DNA of 23,912 nucleotides from an uncultured Pirellulaceae bacterium (GCA_934278005.1 CAKQWG010000033.1:1-23912); one strand, 5' to 3'. Positions 8,981-16,498 are shown, numbered from the stretch's first letter. The notes: generated from the sequence alone by a model not told the origin. Translations and numbers: made by a program.

Positions 8981-9952
8981 TCACTGGGCCGAGGAGCGAT
9001 TGCCGCTGGGGCTGGCACCGATTCGCAGGCCGTCGGGCATAGGCCGCGCGGCGGTTAAAAAACCCTGCTCGAATAGATACGCCTTTAGTTCTCGGAACGT
9101 GTCGAACGACTCAGGGTAGATCCACACCGTGACTACCGTTTCGGCCGGGTTGCGGCTGGCTAGTTCCATATACAGTCGCCCGGACGGCGCGCAGGCTTGC
9201 TGCAGCGGTTCGTCCTGATCGGTCGACATTTGTTCCAATTCAAAGCGGTCCAGTTCCAGGCCGCCGGGGACGGACAGCATGCGGTATTTCATGAGCCATC
9301 CGCCGATGGGGCCCAAGGTATCCTCGATCGAGCTTTTTGAAGAGTTCCGCCGGGCGGCGAGCGGCACCTGTTGCTTGAGCGTGTCGACCAAGCGATCCCA
9401 CGGAATAACTGTCACTTGGTGATTCTGTAGCTTGATGTGCATCTCGCGGTGGAAAACCGTCTTGGCCATGGGGGTCGGCAAGTGTTCGAGCACAATTTTA
9501 GGACGTTTGGATTCTTCGGCGGCGCCCATCTTCTCGGACACTTCTTTCAGCTGCGCCTTGAGCGTTTCCAGTTTCTGTTCTTGTGTTACGTTGGCTCGTT
9601 TGTCGGCGTCGAGCGACTGGAGATGCTCGGCGACCGCAGCGCGAGCCAGGGTGACTTGAGTTAACAAGCTATCGCGTTCGAGTTTGCGGTATTGGCTCTC
9701 CATGGCATACGCCTGCTGTTGTCGTTCAGTCTCAGCCAGCGATTGCTGCAGTCCGCGGACTTGCCGCAGCGGGTCTTCAAACTGCTCGGTAGGCGTTTGC
9801 TCGGCCAGCTCGCGCCCGTAAGCCTCAGCGTCGACCTTGGTCTTCGTACCGACCACTACGACCAGGATGATCATGATCCCGACCAAGTTGGCGATGGTGT
9901 CCAGAAAAGAGTCTTCGCCTACTGAGGCGTCTTCTGCGTGTCGACGTGGCAT
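8981..9952 (-). CDS. ExbD/MotB-like protein with an acidic residue at the membrane segment (motor partner B)
   Basis: This 323-residue protein has one N-terminal transmembrane helix preceded by an aspartate, SFLDTIANLVGIMIILVVVVG (Asp at about residue 18). In ExbD, TolR and MotB a single Asp at this place carries the driving ion. A coiled coil (about 55-145) rich in Gln, Glu and Leu follows, and then a mixed alpha/beta periplasmic domain (about 150-310) with no OmpA-type peptidoglycan-binding motif that I can see. It is the last gene of a minus-strand cluster, 94 bases after the larger ExbD-like gene. Overall similarity to classical ExbD is limited to topology and the Asp, so the family call rests on context and the N-terminal segment. 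No strong Shine-Dalgarno is present. Confidence 0.72.
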   Translation of the reverse strand: MPRRHAEDASVGEDSFLDTIANLVGIMIILVVVVGTKTKVDAEAYGRELAEQTPTEQFEDPLRQVRGLQQSLAETERQQQAYAMESQYRKLERDSLLTQVTLARAAVAEHLQSLDADKRANVTQEQKLETLKAQLKEVSEKMGAAEESKRPKIVLEHLPTPMAKTVFHREMHIKLQNHQVTVIPWDRLVDTLKQQVPLAARRNSSKSSIEDTLGPIGGWLMKYRMLSVPGGLELDRFELEQMSTDQDEPLQQACAPSGRLYMELASRNPAETVVTVWIYPESFDTFRELKAYLFEQGFLTAARPMPDGLRIGASPSGNRSSAQ

Positions 9953-10046
9953 CGATAGAGCCTGAGGAGCTAAAGTTGAACTATGAGTTGGGTCAGAACG
10001 TACGATGGCGAGTTGGGCGAGCTCGACGAGGGGCAGAGCTCGAACA

Positions 10047-12248
10047 TCATTTACCGCGTTGGATTTCTAGTCCGCTGGCGTCGAGCAGTTGTTGCAGTTG
10101 GTTAAAGCGCCATTCCGCCCCGGCTCCGACGTCGACCACCAGCACGGGCTTCCAGTAGCCGCCGGTCAGCGCCAGGCCCCAACTGTCGACGCGTTCTGCG
10201 ACAACTTTGGCCAGCTTTTCGGCGCGTTGCTGCGGTGTAGTGTCAAAGGCAATGGTAACAGCGGCCGGGTCATTGGCTTGGCCGGAATCTGGCAGCACGA
10301 TCCAGCGGTCCTCTAAGCACTGCATGCGGATGGAGCGTCCGACCGGGGTTTGTGTGCGTGGTCCTTGAGACCAAGCCCAACCGCGTCCGCGGCGGCTGGC
10401 CACCGGAGCGACAGCTTCCTGCTTCTGGCCATTAAATGTTTTATCGAGCGATAGCTGGGGCGAACCCTGTTGATCGCTGGTATCGGTCGAGGGCTGCGAA
10501 CTGCTGCCGGAACCTCCCTGAGAGCCGCTCGACATATTGCCTGAACTGGTGGCTGAGTCGTTGGCTGAGCTGCCACTGGAGCTCGCTTGCGAACCATCGG
10601 CGACTTGTCCGGGCACTTTGAAGGGCATGGCCATTTGATTGCCCCCGGGAGCCTGACCGGACATCTGTGAGCCGCTGCTGTGAGCACCTGCAGCCCCTGC
10701 TGAGGATCCGCCACCGGTTGATGGGCTGTTTACAGACGCACTGCCTGAGGCGCTGGATGATCCGCCCGCCGATGCTAGGCTGTCGGATGCCGGGTCACCC
10801 GCAGCGCCCGTGGACATAGCCCCGCCTGCGCCACGCGAGCTGTCTGCGGCTGAAGCGTAGCCGCTACCGGGGCCGCTACCGGGGCTGCTACCGGGGCCAT
10901 AGCTGCCTCCGGCGGGATCGTTAGGCCCGCTGGCTGTTCCGAAGAAGCTGTCCCCCGCGCCGTTTTTGCCCGGGCCACCTGCATCACCGTCGGCTGGCGC
11001 CGCGTTGGCCGCCGTGCCACCGAAGCCCAGCAGCGAATCGGCGGAGTGCGCCGACGCATTGGCGGTAGGTTGTGACTGCAAGCCATCGCCGCCGGCCGAC
11101 AGATCGCCGAAGTTATCGCTGGCCCAGCCGCCGCGCCGGCCCGCTGCAGGACGGCCGCCGCCAGAGTTGCCAGTCGCAGCGAAGTTGCTCGCAGAGCTGT
11201 CCGAGCTACCTGAGGCGTACTGCCGGGCTGGATCGTCGCCACTGCCATAGTCGTCCGCCCCGTATCCGCCCGACCCATAGCCACTGCTATCGGATCCGCC
11301 AGAGCCACCCGTCAGCGGTCGATCCCGCTCGGACATGCCACGATACTTCTGTGGCATGGCCACGATCAGGGCAGCCTGACGCTCGCGGGCCAAGTTCAGG
11401 GCCTGGGTGATTTTTGAGGCCAACCCCGGGTCCCCCTCAGGAAAGGTCAAGTCGACCTCTTCGCCGACTAATTCGTAACCGAACTGATCATCCCAGCCGC
11501 TCATCGCCGCACGAGCCATAGCATAGGAACGAATGCCCGAAGGGCGCACGATCAGCAGTGGATAAGCCGTGCTTGTAACCGCTTGATTGGCCGGAGCGTA
11601 CTGAGCGCGAATAGTGCGCAGGGCTGCGTCAAGTGGATTTCCCGGGCCGTAGGGTGGCTCTAGATCGGCAACTTTCAGCAGCACCCCTTCGGGCTGAATG
11701 CGAATGCCTTGTTCAGTACACTCTAAGTAGATCGGCCGTCGGAAGGTGCCGTTGGGGCCATCGTAGGGAACGATAGCGAAGATCGGCTTGTCGCCCTCGG
11801 GTTTGTCGAGCTTCTGTTTGAGTTTGTCGTGTGCTTCGAGCAGCTGTTTTTCCAGGTCGGTGATGGCCGCGGCCCGAGCCTGTTGGTCAACGTCTTCGCT
11901 TTTCTCATCCGCATCGGCCAGTTCGACCGTGCGCTGCAGTTGCTCGAGTTCGCTCAACAATTCTTGGATGTGGTTTTCAAGATGCTGCAGCCCCAAACGC
12001 TTTTTCTCTAGGTCGATCTGAGCCTCCGTGAGCTGCTTTTGGAAGCCATGCCGGGCCAGCTTCAATTGGCTTTCCACCTCCTCGGCCTGATGAACGGATT
12101 GTTCGGCGATGTGCAGCGCCGAAGCTTGCGCTCCAGAGACCACCAGCATCAGGATTAGCACCAGCGCACCCATCGTGCACAGCAGCACGGCAAGGAACGG
12201 AAAGAGCGACGGAGTTAGCGCATCGCGTTGTCGGCTACTGCGGCTCAT
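10047..12248 (-). CDS. Large ExbD/MotB-like protein with a Gly/Ser-rich spacer (motor partner A)
   Basis: The 733-residue product has an N-terminal helix, LFPFLAVLLCTMGALVLILM (about 15-38), with no acidic residue in it. It continues with a coiled coil (about 45-150), a folded domain (about 155-310, including IFAIVPYDGPNGTFRRP), a roughly 290-residue spacer (about 313-600) made almost only of Gly, Ser, Ala, Asp and Pro, and a C-terminal domain (about 605-733). The spacer contains a short 12-bp DNA tandem at 10861-10896. The one-helix, coiled-coil, periplasmic-domain layout matches its smaller neighbour, so the two are probably distant paralogues. The start has GGGAG six bases upstream. It lies 216 bases downstream of the ExbB-like gene. 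The family call is inference from topology and neighbours. Confidence 0.72.
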   Translation of the reverse strand: MSRSSRQRDALTPSLFPFLAVLLCTMGALVLILMLVVSGAQASALHIAEQSVHQAEEVESQLKLARHGFQKQLTEAQIDLEKKRLGLQHLENHIQELLSELEQLQRTVELADADEKSEDVDQQARAAAITDLEKQLLEAHDKLKQKLDKPEGDKPIFAIVPYDGPNGTFRRPIYLECTEQGIRIQPEGVLLKVADLEPPYGPGNPLDAALRTIRAQYAPANQAVTSTAYPLLIVRPSGIRSYAMARAAMSGWDDQFGYELVGEEVDLTFPEGDPGLASKITQALNLARERQAALIVAMPQKYRGMSERDRPLTGGSGGSDSSGYGSGGYGADDYGSGDDPARQYASGSSDSSASNFAATGNSGGGRPAAGRRGGWASDNFGDLSAGGDGLQSQPTANASAHSADSLLGFGGTAANAAPADGDAGGPGKNGAGDSFFGTASGPNDPAGGSYGPGSSPGSGPGSGYASAADSSRGAGGAMSTGAAGDPASDSLASAGGSSSASGSASVNSPSTGGGSSAGAAGAHSSGSQMSGQAPGGNQMAMPFKVPGQVADGSQASSSGSSANDSATSSGNMSSGSQGGSGSSSQPSTDTSDQQGSPQLSLDKTFNGQKQEAVAPVASRRGRGWAWSQGPRTQTPVGRSIRMQCLEDRWIVLPDSGQANDPAAVTIAFDTTPQQRAEKLAKVVAERVDSWGLALTGGYWKPVLVVDVGAGAEWRFNQLQQLLDASGLEIQRGK
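10861..10896 (-). repeat. 12-bp tandem triplication inside the Gly/Ser spacer
   Basis: CCGCTACCGGGG, CCGCTACCGGGG and CTGCTACCGGGG follow each other, seen on the plus strand. On the coding strand they encode Pro-Gly-Ser/Gly-Ser units. The multiple-of-three unit keeps the frame, as expected for a spacer that changes length by slippage. Confidence 0.75.
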
Positions 12249-12361
12249 GCGCGGCTCCCGCGGCGAGATTAATAATGTTAGCTTGGTTCATGTGTCGCCC
12301 TGTGGGCAAGCCCATCAACTGGTTGAATTGCGGTGACTGTTGCCACCGGATGAGTGTTGTT

Positions 12362-12444
12362 GGAAAAAGGTTTAGCGGGACAGGGAGAGGCTAGGGGAAG
12401 GATGGGATTAGGGAGTCGAGAATGGGGAGTGGGGTGAGCAAGGA
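12362..12444 (-). promoter_or_regulatory. C-rich, G-poor leader between motor genes: candidate Rho loading (rut) site
   Basis: On the minus (transcribed) strand this 83-base stretch has by hand count about 42 C and only 5 G, with many YC dinucleotides and little chance to fold. Such a C>G bubble is the hallmark of Rho utilisation sites. It starts right after a small hairpin that follows the ExbB-like stop codon and lies about 110 bases before the larger ExbD-like start. It could set how much transcript continues into the two partner genes. The match is compositional only. Confidence 0.35.
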
Positions 12445-12462
12445 TCGTGGAGCGATCCACGA
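12445..12462 (-). terminator. Perfect 7-bp hairpin just after the ExbB-like stop
   Basis: TCGTGGA (12445-12451) and TCCACGA (12456-12462) pair across a four-base loop, two bases beyond the stop codon of the channel gene. No T-run follows, so intrinsic termination is unlikely. It may protect the 3' end of a processed channel mRNA or act with the C-rich tract after it. Confidence 0.4.
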
Positions 12463-12464
12463 CA

Positions 12465-13934
12465 CTAGGCCGCCTTGGGCTTGGCTTGAAATGGAAGGGT
12501 TTCGGAAATAGGGTCGTCGGGATGTGGAGCGGGGGCGGCCAAGGAGCTGAGCGTTTTGTCGGCCGGAAGGGGTGGCGATTTGGCGACCACGCGCGGGCGC
12601 ACGGGGGCTCCGCGAATGACGCCGGTGCGTTCCAAGCAGGTGGCCAACACGGCCACGGCCTCGCCGACACAAGCGGTTGCCTCTTCGATGCGGCCGACGT
12701 TTTCCAATCGCTCTACGCTGGCTCCGATGGTCTCTTCGAGTTTGCGCAGGTCGCTGGTTGATTCGACCAACTGGTGGAGCATATCGCTCTGCTTGTAGAG
12801 CTCTTTTTGTTGGCCCTGGATCAGCCGGGCTTGGTCGCTGAGGGTTGTCTGCCACTGCTGCCAACGCAGGTCCTGATGGCGACTGCTCTCCTCCTGAAGC
12901 TTGCTCAGCTCTGTCACGTGCTTGTCCAGCGCTAGCCCGACGCTGTGGCTGATCTGTGTCTCGACCACTTCGCTGCGCTGCTCGGTCCACGCACTCCAGC
13001 TGCGCTGAGTTTCCAGGATCGAATCGCTCCACAGATTGGCTTGCTCGGTGACCAACTGCCGCACGCCCGCCAGCACGCTTTCCATGGCATCGCGGACAGG
13101 TGTCAGTAGATTGTCCTGAGCGTCGAAGGGATCCGCCGAAAGAAACTGGATCAAGCAGTCGCTGGCCTCGGAATCGATGTCGCTTAAGATGCTCTGTTCG
13201 AGACGACTGACGGCGAACTGGATGAACATGGAAAACACGGTCAGGATCAACGCGATTGCCGTGGTATCGAAGGCGATGTTCAGGCCGGCGGTCAATTGAT
13301 TCATCGCATCGCCTTGCTGCGACGCAAGGGTGGCGGTGTCGAGTTGGCTGAGCGTTTGAGAGATGCCTAGTACGGTTCCTAGAAAGCCGAGCATGGGCAT
13401 CGCCCAGTGGATAATGCGCAGCAGACTGTAGCTGTCGTGTTGACGGTCGGCTTCTAGCTCCGAGAGCGATTTCAGATCGGACTCGAGCTGATTACGCCGG
13501 CCGCGGCTGATCTGCAGTTCGAGCACGCGAGCTATGCGAGCGCCGAACCAGCTGTGCTGAAGCTGAGCGGCCTGCGACTGCCAGCTGGCGGCCAACCAGG
13601 CCGGACGCTGCTTGGGCGTAATGTCTTGGCCGTCGTCAACCAGCCGCAACAGCCCGCTGGCGGCACGATTGGTCAGGCCGGTTTGTTTTAAGGCGGCAGC
13701 CCACTTGAGCGTCAAGCCGACCATGCCGATCATAAACAGACACACCGAAGCGATGGCCACGGGGTGCCCCAGGCAATACCGCCGCAGTATGGCATAGTCG
13801 AGCGGCCCGAACAGAATCAGGCCGAAGAACGCGGCTGCCAGGCCCGAACCGATCAGTAGCACCTGTGGCAGCGGGAGGTTGCAGCTTTGCATTTGAGTGC
13901 GACGATTCGAATTCACGTGTGTCACCACTTCCAT
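12465..13934 (-). CDS. MotA/TolQ/ExbB-type proton channel subunit with a long coiled-coil C-terminal tail
   Basis: This 489-residue inner-membrane protein should form the pentameric stator pore of an ion-driven motor. Two N-terminal helices (about 20-42 and 52-75) are followed by a cytoplasmic stretch. The family core comes next: helix 3 with HWAMPMLGFLGTVLGIS (H176 onward) and helix 4 with AFDTTAIALILTVFSMFIQ (around 221-239), with small and Thr residues lining the pore as in ExbB and TolQ. Residues from about 245 to 489 form a long Gln/Glu/Leu-rich coiled coil and a Pro-rich end, far longer than in ExbB or TolQ but reminiscent of ZorA from Zorya defence. The frame opens at TTG 13946, but ATG 13934 is preferred. 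It is the first gene of the cluster with the two ExbD-like proteins. Confidence 0.88.
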   Translation of the reverse strand: MEVVTHVNSNRRTQMQSCNLPLPQVLLIGSGLAAAFFGLILFGPLDYAILRRYCLGHPVAIASVCLFMIGMVGLTLKWAAALKQTGLTNRAASGLLRLVDDGQDITPKQRPAWLAASWQSQAAQLQHSWFGARIARVLELQISRGRRNQLESDLKSLSELEADRQHDSYSLLRIIHWAMPMLGFLGTVLGISQTLSQLDTATLASQQGDAMNQLTAGLNIAFDTTAIALILTVFSMFIQFAVSRLEQSILSDIDSEASDCLIQFLSADPFDAQDNLLTPVRDAMESVLAGVRQLVTEQANLWSDSILETQRSWSAWTEQRSEVVETQISHSVGLALDKHVTELSKLQEESSRHQDLRWQQWQTTLSDQARLIQGQQKELYKQSDMLHQLVESTSDLRKLEETIGASVERLENVGRIEEATACVGEAVAVLATCLERTGVIRGAPVRPRVVAKSPPLPADKTLSSLAAPAPHPDDPISETLPFQAKPKAA

Positions 13935-14259
13935 GTAAACGGCCAAGGTCTTAGGTCATCGTCGCTGGTTAAACCGCCTGCTGAACCGCTCGTGCCTTGC
14001 CGAGCCTTGTCAGCCCTTGGCTAGTGTGGCTATCGGTCTGCGCGATTGGGCTGTGGATTTTGCAGCGGTCTAACTACGGGGAGCCTGTGGCGGGATTGTT
14101 GTAAACGCTGGTCTGCGCGTCCAGGCCGGTTTTTCCGGCCAGCAACCGCGAGAATGGCGTTGCCGTGCGAACCGCCAGTTTGTAAAAGCGCATCCTTCAA
14201 GACATCTGATGTGGGCGCGTCTCGCATCGAACCATTTCCGCATTGAACAGAGCTGCAAT
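13935..14259. other. Divergent intergenic region with one clear hairpin
   Basis: These 325 bases separate the minus-strand motor cluster from the plus-strand small exported protein, so both promoters should lie here, yet I find no convincing -35/-10 pair on either strand. The one structure that stands out is a perfect GGCCGG/CCGGCC stem with a five-T loop at 14124-14140. Open frames in this stretch do not look like protein. Confidence 0.5.
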
Positions 14260-14610
14260 ATGAATGCTTGGGTGGGACGCATAGGATTTGTCGTGGTGTC
14301 GGGCGTCCTGTTTTGGTTGCTGTCGCCATCGCTGGCCACCAGGCACGGCCAGACCGCCTATAGTCAACAATCGGCCGAGAGTCGCGGCTTGGAAGGTGCG
14401 CTGCAGATTCAGTCCGCCCTGCTGCCCGGCGGCGTGCAGCAGTTGTCGGTGCTCGATCCACAGGCCAAGTCGCTGGCCGTCTATCACATCGAGCCGTCCA
14501 CGGGCAAGTTGCAACTGAAAAGCGTTCGCAATCTGCGGTGGGATTTGCAGATGGAGCACTTCAACGGTCAATCACCTCTGCCTAGCGAGCTGCGCCAAGC
14601 TCAGCCTTAG
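14260..14610 (+). CDS. Small exported hypothetical protein, conserved style in planctomycetes
   Basis: The 116-residue product has an N-terminal hydrophobic segment (RIGFVVVSGVLFWLLSP), a signal peptide or anchor. A compact domain follows with VLDPQAKSLAVYHIEP, TGKLQLKSVRNLRWDL and a Pro-containing end. The pattern of a 'current value' strand pair followed by a WDL-type motif is one I recall from short planctomycete proteins of unknown function; I cannot give it a role. ATG 14260 is chosen over the upstream ATG at 14209 because it starts the signal-like segment; only a weak AGAG precedes it. It is divergent from the ExbB-like gene, and a link between the two is possible but not shown. Confidence 0.65.
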   Translation: MNAWVGRIGFVVVSGVLFWLLSPSLATRHGQTAYSQQSAESRGLEGALQIQSALLPGGVQQLSVLDPQAKSLAVYHIEPSTGKLQLKSVRNLRWDLQMEHFNGQSPLPSELRQAQP

Positions 14611-14643
14611 ACTTCAGGCTTGCTCAACAATAACATCCCTAGT

Positions 14644-14782
14644 TGCAAAGAAGGATCAAAGGCTTTGCAGCAGACAAGTGGAGTGCTGTGAAGTGCCTTC
14701 ACCTGCGCAGGCCGCGACTAACGGCTGGTTGGCGGGGTGGTGCTGCATCGTGCCGCGCCCTGCGCATGGTAGCCTCATGCGC
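14644..14782 (+). other. Three inverted repeats in the gap before the HTH gene
   Basis: Within the 370-base gap 14611-14980, TGCAAAG/CTTTGCA (14644-14669, 12-base loop), GTGAAG/CTTCAC (14688-14702, 3-base loop) and GCGCATG/CATGCGC (14762-14782, 7-base loop) are all perfect. The first is 33 bases past the small gene and could help terminate it, though it lacks a T-run. No coding potential is visible in the gap. A weak AT-rich promoter-like patch lies at 14852-14882 but its spacing (19) is poor. Confidence 0.4.
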
Positions 14783-14926
14783 CGCGGGAAGCTATTGTTG
14801 AGCCGTCTCTAATCCGTCAAACTGCGGATTTGTAGGGTAAAACCGGTAGGTTTGGTATCCTTCGCAGCTTCTGGCGTAAAATAAGCGTGCTAAGGTTTCT
14901 TTTTTACAGGAGCTTTAGTTAGGATA

Positions 14927-14942
14927 GGTAGCTTAAGCTGCC
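14927..14942 (+). promoter_or_regulatory. Near-perfect 16-bp palindrome upstream of the HTH gene
   Basis: GGTAGCTTAAGCTGCC differs from a perfect palindrome at one base pair. It lies 38 bases before the ATG of a protein with an N-terminal DNA-binding domain, so an autoregulatory operator is a reasonable guess. There is no direct evidence of binding. Confidence 0.3.
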
Positions 14943-14980
14943 TCTGTTCTGTCGCTATCGGCCAAGGAGTTCTCCTCAGC

Positions 14981-16378
14981 ATGTCTAATTTTGTATCGCT
15001 CGATGAAGCTGCCAAGAAGCTTGGAGTTAGTTCTGACGAGCTAGTGGAAATGCTCTCGCGGGGCGATATCTTCGGTTATCGCGATGGAGCTAGCTGGAAA
15101 TTTAAACCCACCGAGATCGAGCGCGTGGCCGGTGAGATGATGGGCGACGCTCTGGACGAAGATCCCGCCGGATCGTCGATCCTGATGTCCGAATCGGCGT
15201 TGGGGTTGGGCAGTTCGCATGGCAGCCAGGTGGGCAGCGATGCCGCCGCCGCCGAGTCGGGTGTGGAGCCGGATAGCGATGTCTCGCTGGTGGCTTCATC
15301 CGATGGCAGTAGCGACGTGCGGCTTGTTAGCAGCCAGTCTGCGGCGGATGAGAATGAGTTGTCTGTGGAAGGGTCTGGGCTGGGCAGCGACCTTAGCAGC
15401 GAGCTTGGTAGCGATTTGGAACTGGCCACCGATGACGAATTGTTGATGGCTTCCAGCGATGATGACGACGACGAATTGGCCCTTGAAGCAGAAGACGGAG
15501 CGGACATTATGTCGGGCTCCGACGTGACTTCGGCCGTTAGCAGCGATTTGGATCTCGATTTGGCAGGCTCCGACGTGGTCTTGGCCGGATCGCATGCGAG
15601 TGACGTTCCACTATCCGACTCCGATCGTTTGGACTTGAGCGGCGAGGGTTCCCATGTGCTGGGTGACTCCGATCTGAGCATGGCGGTCGGCAGCGAGCTG
15701 ATTAAAGGGGATAGTGACCCGTCGATTGACTCGTCTGGCCTAGGGCTCAGCGGCAGCGATCTCGAGCTGGCTGATGACGATGATTTGGTGCTGGCCGGCA
15801 GCAGCGATCTGGCTCTAGCGACCGATAGTGGCATCAATTTGATGAGTCCGGCGGACAGTGGTATTTCGTTGGAGGACGAACCACTGGATCTGGCCGCGAG
15901 CGGCATTTCGGGATTGGACTTGGCCGCTGACGGTTCCGACGCGGGGTTATCGGGTGCGGGCTCGGCCGTGGATTTCCAGCAAGATGAAGAGTTTCAGCTC
16001 TCCCCCTCGGGTGCACTCGACACAGACGAGGACAGCGGATCGCAGGTCATCGAGCTGGAGGACTCGTCGGAGTTCGGCGACGCCGAGGTGGCCTTGCCCG
16101 CTGCCGATGGTTTTGATGCCTTTGCCGATGTAGACGCCGGTGGAGACGTCGGTTTTGGCGAAGTGGCTCCGGTCGGTGCTCCAGTCGCCATGGGCACCCC
16201 CGAGGTTCCCTACAGCATGCCACAAGTTCTAGGGCTATTGGGGATCCTGCTGCTGATGTGCTTGTCGGGGATTTTGGTGACCGACATCGTTCGCAACATG
16301 TGGGCCTGGGCGGGCAACGAGAGCGCATTGACCAGCGGCTTTACGGAAATGTTGGTGGGAGCCTTCGGAGTGAAGTAA
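14981..16378 (+). CDS. HTH (excisionase/MerR-like) protein with a very acidic Ser/Asp-rich body and a C-terminal membrane anchor
   Basis: The 465-residue product starts with a winged-helix-like HTH (about 4-50): VSLDEAAKKLGVSSDELVEM, then RGDIFGYRDGASWKFKPTEIER, the layout of excisionase-type DNA-binding domains. Residues about 60-405 are low in complexity, rich in Ser, Asp, Glu, Gly and Leu, with recurring SDLxLA- and GSDVxLA-like units, and must be strongly negatively charged. One transmembrane helix (about 415-437) lies near the end, leaving a tail of about 28 residues. It may be a membrane-tethered regulator or nucleoid anchor; the role is not known. AAGGAG at 14964-14969 supports ATG 14981. 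The stop codon is followed in the same frame by another protein-like stretch (16379-16498). Confidence 0.82.
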   Translation: MSNFVSLDEAAKKLGVSSDELVEMLSRGDIFGYRDGASWKFKPTEIERVAGEMMGDALDEDPAGSSILMSESALGLGSSHGSQVGSDAAAAESGVEPDSDVSLVASSDGSSDVRLVSSQSAADENELSVEGSGLGSDLSSELGSDLELATDDELLMASSDDDDDELALEAEDGADIMSGSDVTSAVSSDLDLDLAGSDVVLAGSHASDVPLSDSDRLDLSGEGSHVLGDSDLSMAVGSELIKGDSDPSIDSSGLGLSGSDLELADDDDLVLAGSSDLALATDSGINLMSPADSGISLEDEPLDLAASGISGLDLAADGSDAGLSGAGSAVDFQQDEEFQLSPSGALDTDEDSGSQVIELEDSSEFGDAEVALPAADGFDAFADVDAGGDVGFGEVAPVGAPVAMGTPEVPYSMPQVLGLLGILLLMCLSGILVTDIVRNMWAWAGNESALTSGFTEMLVGAFGVK

Positions 16379-16498
16379 TTTTCCACATTGACCTTTGTCG
16401 ATGTCCCCCCAAAGTTCCACAACCCGGCGACGTCTGGCTTGACGACAAATGTGACCGCTGGAGCAGAGACCACTACGTTTAACATCGAAATCAAGTAG
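16379..16498 (+). pseudogene. Possible remnant C-terminus of a transthyretin-like/carboxypeptidase-regulatory lipoprotein
   Basis: Directly after the TAA at 16376-16378 the same frame stays open for 39 codons to TAG 16496-16498. It reads like protein: it includes LTFVDVPPKFHNPATSGLTT and ends TTFNIEIK. This resembles the end of small planctomycete lipoproteins with a carboxypeptidase-regulatory-like (Ig/transthyretin) fold, where a 'PxKY/F...SGLT...V.G...F.' tail is common; that is recall, not a search. There is no start codon or upstream body, so it is either a decayed gene whose front was lost or a readthrough extension of the HTH protein. Confidence 0.35.

Noticed and set aside
10775..11308. 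A 177-codon minus-strand frame
   Set aside because: It lies wholly inside the Gly/Ser spacer of the large ExbD-like gene in another frame; low-complexity GC-rich DNA keeps alternate frames open.
12391..13032. A 213-codon minus-strand frame rich in Arg, Pro and Gln
   Set aside because: It is a shifted-frame shadow of the channel protein tail, where the true frame gives a clear coiled coil.
8981..13934. A complete Zorya defence system
   Set aside because: Only a ZorA-like channel tail is seen. There is no OmpA-domain ZorB and no ZorC, ZorD or ZorE, so a defence role is not supported.
15076..15906. A 276-codon minus-strand frame opposite the acidic HTH gene
   Set aside because: Its Ser-rich translation is the antisense image of the Asp/Ser codon repeats and has no domain or start signal.
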